A stretch of DNA of 64,000 nt from Armigeres subalbatus (Eukaryota > Arthropoda > Insecta > Diptera > Culicidae). This document shows, piece by piece, positions 57,088-64,000 of this stretch. The translations under genes were made by a program, and so were the position numbers. Numbering within the stretch: the stretch's first letter is position 1; every line of letters begins with the position of its first letter. The stretch is from assembly GCF_024139115.2 (NCBI RefSeq), contig NC_085140.1:155026452-155090451 (forward strand), given 5' to 3'. Under the pieces are notes generated by a model that was not told the origin of the DNA, searched no databases, and saw nothing but the letters and a program-made list of their open reading frames with translations.

Positions 57088-57300
57088 CACACTTAACTCA
57101 TTTCGCAGTATTCGGCAAATTTTACCGAATTCTCAACAGCAGATCTGTTCGGTAATTATTTTACAGATTTTTTGTAATTTTTTCCATTGTTCAACTGCCA
57201 AAATCACCGAAAATCAGTAAAATTATTTACCGAACAGTTCTGCTGTTGAGATTTCGGTAAAATTTTACCGAATTCGACGATTTATTTTATTTTAAGTGTG
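57088..57300. mobile_element. TA-flanked palindromic MITE with CACACTTAA ends
   Basis: CACACTTAA is mirrored by TTAAGTGTG, with TA outside both ends. Long internal arms (AATTTTACCGAATTCTCAAC, AGCAGATCTGTTCGGTAA) are mirrored in the second half. It is 213 bp. Confidence 0.85.
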
Positions 57301-57391
57301 TATTTTAAGTGGGAACATTGTATACCCGTATATTTGCAAATGAAAAAGTGTTTTTTTTTAAATTTGACCCACCCTAATTTTTATGAAAACT

Positions 57392-57632
57392 CCAATTCAA
57401 GACAAAATTTTCAAAACGACTTATCCGCTTTTGTAAACAAAAACTCAAACGTCGATTTGACGAATCTGAGAGCACTCCCACGCAAATCAACATCATCAAC
57501 AGATAGCAGAAGCCTTCACCTACGTGTTGATGGTGTTGGTTTGCGTGAGAGTGCTCTCAGATTCGTCAAATCGACGTTTGAGTTTTTGTTTACAAAAGCA
57601 GATAAGTCGTTTTGAAAATTTGGTATTGAATT
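57392..57632. mobile_element. Foldback element with arms of about 110 bp
   Basis: TTCAAAACGACTTATCCGCT and onward to CACGCAAATCAACATCATCA is mirrored at 57523-57632 (TGATGGTGTTGGTTTGCGTG ... AAAGCAGATAAGTCGTTTTG). The loop is about 25 nt. The 105-codon frame through it is incidental. Confidence 0.88.
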
Positions 57633-57659
57633 AATCCCTTCCCGTGGGGAACAACTTTG

Positions 57660-58234
57660 TCGAACCATTTTTTTTTCTATCCTTGTTATTTTTAGCTTGA
57701 AAAACTTATTACCATTTTGTCTGCTACCTGAACCAATGTGGCATTGACCTCTACCGGCCTCTCAGGAGGTGCCCTGGGGAAATCTGTAATTTCCGTTTTA
57801 AGGACAAAGCATATGTCATGCGACACTTTTTTCGTCATGGTTTCCCGCCAATAGTCTTCTGTTGAGTCTGTAAAGGACGATAGATCTGTGTGAATTCCTG
57901 AAACATCATAGGTGTGCGCTGCGGCCGACGATAGTTTTTGACGTTACGTCGCCGTCGACCTTTTTATACGCCCCTGTTTAAAAATCTATCACACCGCTGA
58001 TCTATAAATAATTTCTCACACCGGTTAATATTTTAGGAGTCTACATTATTCAATTACGATTTTTTGTAACACTAGATTTGAAATTTCCCTGAAAAATTCC
58101 TAGAGGATTCCAAAAGAATTTACCGTGAAAATTTTAAAAAATCTTGCGGGAATATTCCACCGTCAAAAAAAATCGAAGAATTTCGTCAGTGAAATTTTTC
58201 GAAAGAATTGCCAAGGAAACCCTGAAGAACTTCT
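57660..58234. other. No gene; short GCCG repeat relic
   Basis: 57910-57985 has GTGCGCTGCGGCCGACGATA-like sequence related to 15190-15260. The rest is unrecognised. Confidence 0.35.
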
Positions 58235-58487
58235 TGTTGGCCATAGGAAGGGAACCCCCTTACAAAGAATAACAACTAGAGTTCCCTCTCTATACCACGG
58301 CAGGCTACTGACTGATAATTCTGCCAGCAGCTGCAGTTCTCTTTATTCAACAATAGGTATATACAATAATCCATAACAAATTTCCTTAATCTATACCAAA
58401 GAGCAACTACAACTAACCGGCGCCCGCTTCTTATCCATCTTCGATCTACAGCACCCCCCTGGCGTCCTATACTAGCACAAGGGGTTT
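58235..58487 (-). repeat. Possible solo LTR
   Basis: On the plus strand it begins TGTTGGCCATAGG and may end TTTGACA. On the minus strand it carries AATAAAGAG, a polyadenylation signal, 100 bp from that end. No 5-bp target duplication is evident, so borders are uncertain. A hairpin CGGACGGTAGC with TTACCGTCCG follows at 58508-58531. Confidence 0.3.
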
Positions 58488-58539
58488 GACAATAGCCACC
58501 ATGTCCACGGACGGTAGCTCATTACCGTCCGTTGTTATT

Positions 58540-59090
58540 GTACGAAAATAAACATCATGTGTTTTGTTTACTATTTGTTTTGGTTAAATCTGAAAATTGT
58601 TTTCAAAATAATTTGCAAGATTTACATCTTTGACCATGGGAATTATGTTATTTGATGATAAAATATGATAAATTCACGAATTGGAGGGAATCTACAGGTG
58701 AAATCAAGCGCTACACGAAATCATTTTTCGTAACTTGTTCTCCCGCTCCAAATCAAACAAAAGATATTATTATTGTTTATACTATGTTGAGCATCACAGT
58801 TGAAATGGTTGGGGGATGCAAATCGAACAATATTCATTAGTGAAATTAAAATGAAATAAATGGTGTGCTGAAAGATGTTTTAGGATTATATTTTCATGCC
58901 CATAATAGCTAGTATTATTTTTGAACAAATTGAAAAAGTGTAGCCAACAATATTTTGGATAAAATCCAGTTGCTTATAAAGGAACGATTCGGGAGAAGTA
59001 CTTTTCAAAATGTATGCTGGACATATTCATAAAGATGTTCGCTATGCTGAGAAGCATCTCTTGCCACGGGGCTGATCTACAGCGAAGCGT
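58540..59090. other. AT-rich spacer, nothing recognised
   Basis: No coding, TIR or tandem structure was seen. Confidence 0.35.
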
Positions 59091-59094
59091 CGCA

Positions 59095-60085
59095 CACTAC
59101 CTGATATTCCAACACTTCTGAGGAAATCTAAGGAATTCGCCTGGAAAATGTTAAGGAATTTACCGAGGAAATTAAGACGAATTTGTCATGGAATTTGACG
59201 AGGAAGAATCTAGCAAGGGTATTTTGAAGAATTTGCTGAAGAAATTATGATGAATTTTCCAAGGATAGATTGCAGAAAAAATTTTGATGATTTTGTCGAA
59301 GGAAATACCGAAAATTTTGCCGAGTAATTCGCAAAGAATTTGCACAGAAAAATTGCAAAGAATTTGCTGGGGAAATCGTAAAAAAAAAATAGATGAATTT
59401 CCTTAGGATTGATTAGAAATTCTCGAAGAATTTCCTGAGGTGTTTCCAAATAATTAGCAAAGGAAATTCCGAAGGATTCCCTGAGGGAATTGTAAAGAGT
59501 TTGCTGAAGAAATTCCGAGGATTTTGCGAAAAAATTACCGAGGAAGTCTCGAAGGAATTATCGAAGACATTTCAAAGAATTTGGCGCGGAAATACTGAAG
59601 AATTCACCGAGAAAAATGCGAAGAGTTTTCCGAAGAAATTTCGAAGAATTTGATGAGGAAATTCCAAAGGATTTCTCGAAGAATTTCCGAAGGTTTTGCC
59701 AAGTAAAATCCCGAAGAATTTGCTGACGAAATTTCGAGTAATTTTCCGCATAATTTTTCGAAGAGTATGCCGAGGAAACTTTATTCCCGAAAAAAAGTGA
59801 AGAATATGCCAACGAATTTCCTGAACGAATTGTGAAGAATTTACTGAGGAAATTTCGTACAATTTGCCGCGGAAATTTGTATAGGATATTGTGTAGAATT
59901 TCTCGAGTGAGTGGCTAAGACTTTGCCGAGGAAATCCGGAAGATTTCTTTTAAGAAGATTTTTTTATGGGTTTCCGAAGATTTTTTCGAGAAAATCTCAA
60001 AGATCCGAGGAAATTTTGAAGGATTTGCGGAGAAAAAAGAAGAAAGAAAATAATCCAGAAACTCTGAATCTGAGAAACTTTCCGG
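59095..60085 (+). repeat. Degenerate minisatellite GAAGAATTTGCCGAGGAAAT
   Basis: Irregular repeats of about 25-30 bp with GAAGAATTTGC, GAGGAAATTCCGAA and AAGGATTTC variants fill about 1 kb. Minus-strand frames of 79-96 codons (FSSNSSKF-type repeats) are translations of the array. Confidence 0.8.
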
Positions 60086-60089
60086 CAAT

Positions 60090-60250
60090 ACAATAAAATA
60101 AAAGATTGCCATGCTGCCGGCTAGAATGACTCCAAGCGTAACGAGCACAGCAAATAGTTTTAAAAATTCAACGACGCGTAAAATTGCAGTTAATCCCAAC
60201 CAGTACTGCAAAAGGTCGTGGTCGTCATAAAGACAGAGAGCAAAGCGCAT
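60090..60250 (-). other. Open segment with a predicted transmembrane stretch, status unknown
   Basis: A minus-strand frame from an ATG at 60250 begins MRFALCLYDDHDLLQYWLGL and contains LFAVLVTLGVILAGSMAIFY, a hydrophobic run long enough to span a membrane. It then runs into the minisatellite and loses any gene-like character. It may be a captured exon fragment or chance. Confidence 0.2.
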
Positions 60251-60254
60251 TTTT

Positions 60255-60710
60255 ATATCTCAGGCGACCAAATGAAAGAATCGTGGGATCTTTGATTTAT
60301 TTTACATGAAAGGCAGTCATGAAAGGACGTTGTGCTTTGTTTTAAAATTAAAATTTCTAAATTATTTCAATAGATATGTGCAAAGAATAATAACTTGTCG
60401 ATAAATTCATAATATTTCTTTAATTCACCGAGTGAAAGTGGCAATAAACACAAAAATAAAGCAAAATAAAAGATGCACACTTACATGTCCTGTCACGGAA
60501 AAAAATATTTTTTTGAGATTTTTGTATTTAGCATATGCCTTTCATCCTCCGCGTTTGTATAGATTTTGAAAGGGGCAGATATGTAAACATCGCGTAACAT
60601 CTCTTATTGAGTGAGAAATTGCAGTTCTGATCCCAACCAACATTTGATATTCAATTAAATTTGAATGACTTTTACAAGCAAGCACAGTTTAAATTTATTT
60701 CTATTTAATG
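60255..60710. other. AT-rich spacer
   Basis: No recognised feature. Confidence 0.35.
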
Positions 60711-60711
60711 G

Positions 60712-60866
60712 AACGTACACATGGTGAAACAGTTTGACCAACATTGATACCACCTCTCGTTTATTCAAACATCCATCAAGTTTTGCCAACAGCGGCACGA
60801 ACAATCAATTTATTCGACCTACAATATCTCACACGAACGACCGAAGCGCCAACTTGAGCACCAACC
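60712..60866. mobile_element. MITE with GTTTGACCAACATTGA end (copy 2), cut by the copia LTR
   Basis: Aligns with 32522-32675 from GGAACGTACACA to GAGCACCAACC and stops exactly where the LTR starts. The other half is not in the window. Confidence 0.82.
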
Positions 60867-61083
60867 TGATGGGCTACACAACCGTGTGGCACCTGGCACC
60901 ATTGCCAATTCAAATTAAACACTTTTTCTCAGTGTTTCACATTATTAATACACACTATGTAACACACACACTAACTCACAATCATTCTGCTCAAAATATT
61001 TAAATTTTCTTTCATTCGTTAGTAGTCGCTTACCATATACGCACGTTTTTCATTTTCACTGCTCAACCCTTTACTCTGCGTCA
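60867..61083 (+). repeat. 5' LTR of a Ty1/copia element
   Basis: It starts TGATGGGCTACACAACCG, ends TGCGTCA and is followed at once by the PBS. The 217-bp length is reasonable for copia. The left border is fixed by the break in the MITE. The expected duplication would be CAACC on the far side of the element, outside the window. Confidence 0.72.
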
Positions 61084-61097
61084 GGTTATGGGCCTAG
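61084..61097 (+). promoter_or_regulatory. Copia-type primer-binding site
   Basis: GGTTATGGGCCTAG differs by one base from the Drosophila copia PBS (GGTTATGGGCCCAG, from memory), which uses an internal part of initiator tRNA-Met. Confidence 0.75.
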
Positions 61098-61148
61098 CGT
61101 TGGCGAAAAAGTGACGCCATTCGTAAAACGTCGTTTGTCGTGAGTGCC

Positions 61149-62945
61149 ATGGAAGGGAGTCGATTTTCCCTGCAGAAGCTGAGCAACAGCAACTACCCGA
61201 CCTGGCGTTTCAAGGTCGAACTGCTGCTTATCCGTGAAGAGCTCTGGCGCTACGTACACCCGGGTGTAAAGCCAGAAGATGAAGATGACGAAGATTGGGA
61301 AGCAGGTGATGCGAAAGCAAGGGCTACGATAGGACTGCTGATCGAAGATAATCAGCACGGGCTTTTTCGCGCTTCTCGAACAGCCAAGGAGGCCTGGATG
61401 GCGCTGCAAAACCACCACCAGAAAACGAGTCTAACCTCGAAAGTGTCGCTGTTAAAACGCATCTGCGATAAGCGTTTCACTGATGGCGACGATATGACGG
61501 AGCACCTGTTTGAGATGGAGGAGCTGTTTTCTCGTTTGGCCAATGCCGGGCAAGAACTGGAAGAAAACCTCACCGTCGCGATGATTCTGAGGAGTCTTCC
61601 CAGTTCCTACGACACCCTTACAACAGCCCTCGAAAGTCGTTCGGACGACGAGCTAACATTGGAGCTTGTTAAGAGAAAGTTACTCGACGAGGCGTCCAAG
61701 CGACAGGGTACCGGCTCCAATTCAGCGTTAAGACTTGGTCATGTTGTCAAGAAGAAGAAGCCTATCATTTGCCATTACTGCAAAAAGGCTGGGCACAAGC
61801 AAAACGAGTGCCGCAGATTTGCTCGTGACTCGGGAGGTTCCAAACCAGTCGTAGATTCCGGTGCCACTCGACACACCGTGGCAGACAGAAATACGCGAAA
61901 GTGAGGTTAAGTTCGTCAACTTGGCGGACGGAAAGCAAGCGAAAGTGTGCGGTGAAGGATCCTGTGTCTTAGAATGCGTTGACGAAGACGGAAAGCGGCG
62001 TGAAATGCACATAAGTTACGCGCTACACGTTCCAAGCCTTGCAATGAATCTGTTGTCGGTGCCGGCATTAGTTCAGAAGCAAAGCACAGTTATTTTCGAC
62101 GCGGAAGGCTGCCGGATTTTCTGCGAAGATGCCATTATCGCTGTGGCACGCTTGAAGGATGGACTTTATCACATCAAATTACCCATGGACGTCGTGATGG
62201 TGGCGGGTGGTCACTGGTCACCACGATAAAGACTGTCATCACGTTTGGCATCGAAGATTCGGACATCGTGATCCAAAAGCGATTGATCGTCTGCTGAAGG
62301 GCAATTTAGTGGACGGCCTGACAATCCACGGATGTAACGTCGCCGAAAAATGCGAGTGCTGCTTGAAAGGTAAGACCTCACGTACCCCTTTTCCATGCGA
62401 GTCAGTGTCCAAATCGAAGGCACCAATGGATCTGGTGCATACAGACGTTTGCGGTCCGGTGGAAGTGTCGTTGTTCAGTGGTTATAGGTATTTCATGACC
62501 ATGATCGACGACCATAGCCGATACTGTTTTCTCTACCTGCTAAAAGAGAAGTCGGAAGTGATCACTAAGATTCAGGAGTATGTCGCGCACGTCAAAACGC
62601 TGTTCGGACGAAAACCAAAGGCTATCCGCTCTGATCAGGGCGGCGAGTACGGCGGAAAACAGTTACGAGTCTTCTACAAGCAAGAGGGGATATCTGCTCA
62701 GTACACCGCGGGTTACAGCCCCCAACAAAACAGTATAACGGAGAGAAAAAATCGCTCCCTCGTCGAAATGGTAAGGTGCATGCTTTTGGATGCACAGCTG
62801 GAGTAACGTTATTGGGCAGAAGCCCCCTTACAGCAGTTTACCTCCAGAACGTTCTTCTAACCAAATCTCTAGACGTCACACCATACGAACTGTGGACAGG
62901 CGTGAAGCCGAAGGTAGACCACCTGAAGATATTCGCATGGGCGTA
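61149..62945 (+). pseudogene. Ty1/copia gag-pol, 3' part missing
   Basis: Gag starts MEGSRFSLQKLSNSNYPTW (61149), with RATIGLLIEDNQHGLF and LTSKVSLLKRICDKRF typical of copia gag, and a CHYCKKAGHKQNEC knuckle. Protease retains VDSGATRHTVAD. After a shift and deletion near 61875-61900 comes VNLADGKQAKVCGEGSC. After another shift near 62210 the gag-pre-integrase finger (HVWHRRFGHRDPKA ... CECCLKGK) and integrase core follow: HTDVCGPVEVS, MIDDHSRYCFLYLL, IRSDQGGEYGGK and PQQNSITERKNRSLVEM. A third shift near 62805 leads to VTPYELWTGVKPKVDHLKIF, where similarity stops at 62945. RT and RNase H are absent from the window. The element is broken by at least three frameshifts. Confidence 0.9.
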
Positions 62946-64000
62946 GCCAAGGGGGGCTAAATTGTGGAAAGATTGAACGGGTACTGAAATGAATTCCCTC
63001 AAACATGTTTACGATCCAATCATATACAGAAATAGGTGGTTGAAATTCAAAAAAATCCCAAAACTTATTAGGGCATCCAGGATCAGAGTGTAAAATAATC
63101 GAAAATTTTTGGTGACGTCCACTTCTCTTCCCTTGTCAGCTCACTTTCAGACACATTCATAGTCGGCTCTGGACTGTCAATATTCGATTATTCGAATATT
63201 AGTCATTGAATATTTATGTACGTTCTACAAATTGTTAAATTATCTGAAATCTGAACAAGTTTTAAATGAGTAAAGTAGTTTATCACATAGAACTGAATCC
63301 GATTTTCATCCACGAAGCACTTTCAACGGTAAACATCAATATAAACAATGCTAATTATGTTTTTCCTGCACATAGTAAGCACATTCAGTGACAGCCAAAT
63401 GAATGAGTTGGTGGAGTAGTCGTCTGACTATGTCAGTCTATGTTTTGAATAATCATGCGATGTTTGTCAAAATTCGGACTGAAATTCCTTCATGAAGATG
63501 AATATTTCATGCTCTGTACAGGATCCATAATATATGAAAGTTCAAAACAACTCGAAACATTTCGGGCTCAAAAATTCTCCTTGAAATCCTTCTAGAAGCT
63601 CCCCTGGGAACTTCTAAATTCCTCCGGAAAGTTATCCACAAATTCCTCTGAAAATCGTTCGAAAATCCTTCTCATGTAATTGTAATTCCTCCTTATCTAG
63701 AAAACCCCCACTAATTTTTTTTTACTATAATACTCGCCTCTAGCTATAAATCAACCAATTTAGATGTGTAAAGAATAACAACAAAACCTCTTGTTTAGCG
63801 AGTGTGGAGGTTCTGTTGGCAAGGAGGCAATCGGCTTCAGCCAAATCACCGAAATTGTGAGTTATACATTATTTCTAATAATGTAAATAACTATCAATAA
63901 ATATATTATTTCAGCTTTTTAGCTAATGAATTACAAATATGTATTTTATTTGCTGTAAGCATCGGTTTGAAGCCACCAGCCAATAGTTCCCGCAACAATA
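62946..64000. other. Sequence after the copia break, nothing recognised
   Basis: The break at AAGATATTCGCATGGGCG followed by TAGCCAAGGGGGGCTAAATT could be the start of another insertion. The rest is AT-rich, with an ATTCGATTATTCGAATATT palindrome near 63180 and a loose GAAATTCCTT repeat near 63590-63670. No gene was supported. Confidence 0.35.

Noticed and set aside
57298..57615. 105-codon frame at a foldback element
   Set aside because: The frame lies mostly within the inverted repeat, and both arms encode unrelated residues.

Overview
This is a eukaryotic, transposon-dominated window, most likely from a culicine mosquito (Aedes type). The inference rests on a Feilai-like tRNA-derived SINE, a second SINE with hexamer tails resembling Gecko, several RTE-, CR1/Jockey-, R1- and I-type non-LTR relics, Ty1/copia and BEL/Pao pieces, and more than fifteen MITEs. 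Only one convincing host gene is seen: a minus-strand ZAD/C2H2/AT-hook protein at 29355-31034, with a splice acceptor just before its start codon. No window-internal evidence fixes the species.

Layout. 1-1583: relic of a BEL/Pao gag. 1584-6777: a structurally complete LTR element (identical 250-bp LTRs, ggttt target duplication, PBS, PPT) with no gag-pol, which itself contains a 1.75-kb TIR element flanked by TAA. 6.8-16.5 kb: decayed non-LTR pieces on both strands, a SINE with a MITE inside, and dispersed repeats. 16.76-17.36 kb: a hAT-type MITE made of GATTAAT repeats with an 8-bp target duplication. 17.4-22.0 kb: a long CR1/Jockey-like element with PHD-finger ORF1 and endonuclease-RT ORF2, frameshifted. 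24.0-26.4 kb: a large foldback built of GGAATTCC minisatellites. 26.4-27.85 kb: a truncated RTE-type element. 29.3-31.4 kb: the host gene. 31.8-35.0 kb: a run of MITEs and a SINE. 35.7-39.8 kb: a 1.3-kb triplet-repeat block, an R1-type element lacking nearly all of ORF2, and a CTA-rich tail. 42.07-43.33 kb: an inverted second copy with the same internal deletion. 44-51.4 kb: SINEs, MITEs and short satellites, including a SINE with a 23-bp target duplication and a 65-nt perfect palindrome. 51.41-54.56 kb: a nearly intact RTE element. 56.1-56.8 kb: a non-coding retro-insertion with a 25-bp target duplication. 60.87-62.95 kb: the 5' part of a Ty1/copia element.

The recurrent theme is non-autonomous elements that keep the cis-acting ends of an autonomous family but not its enzymes: the LTR element, the R1 deletion derivative, the SINEs, the I-like derivative and the MITEs. 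The nesting order can be read from target duplications. The most interesting candidates are the young LTR element without coding capacity, the two-copy R1 deletion derivative, and the pair of retro-insertions with hexamer tails.
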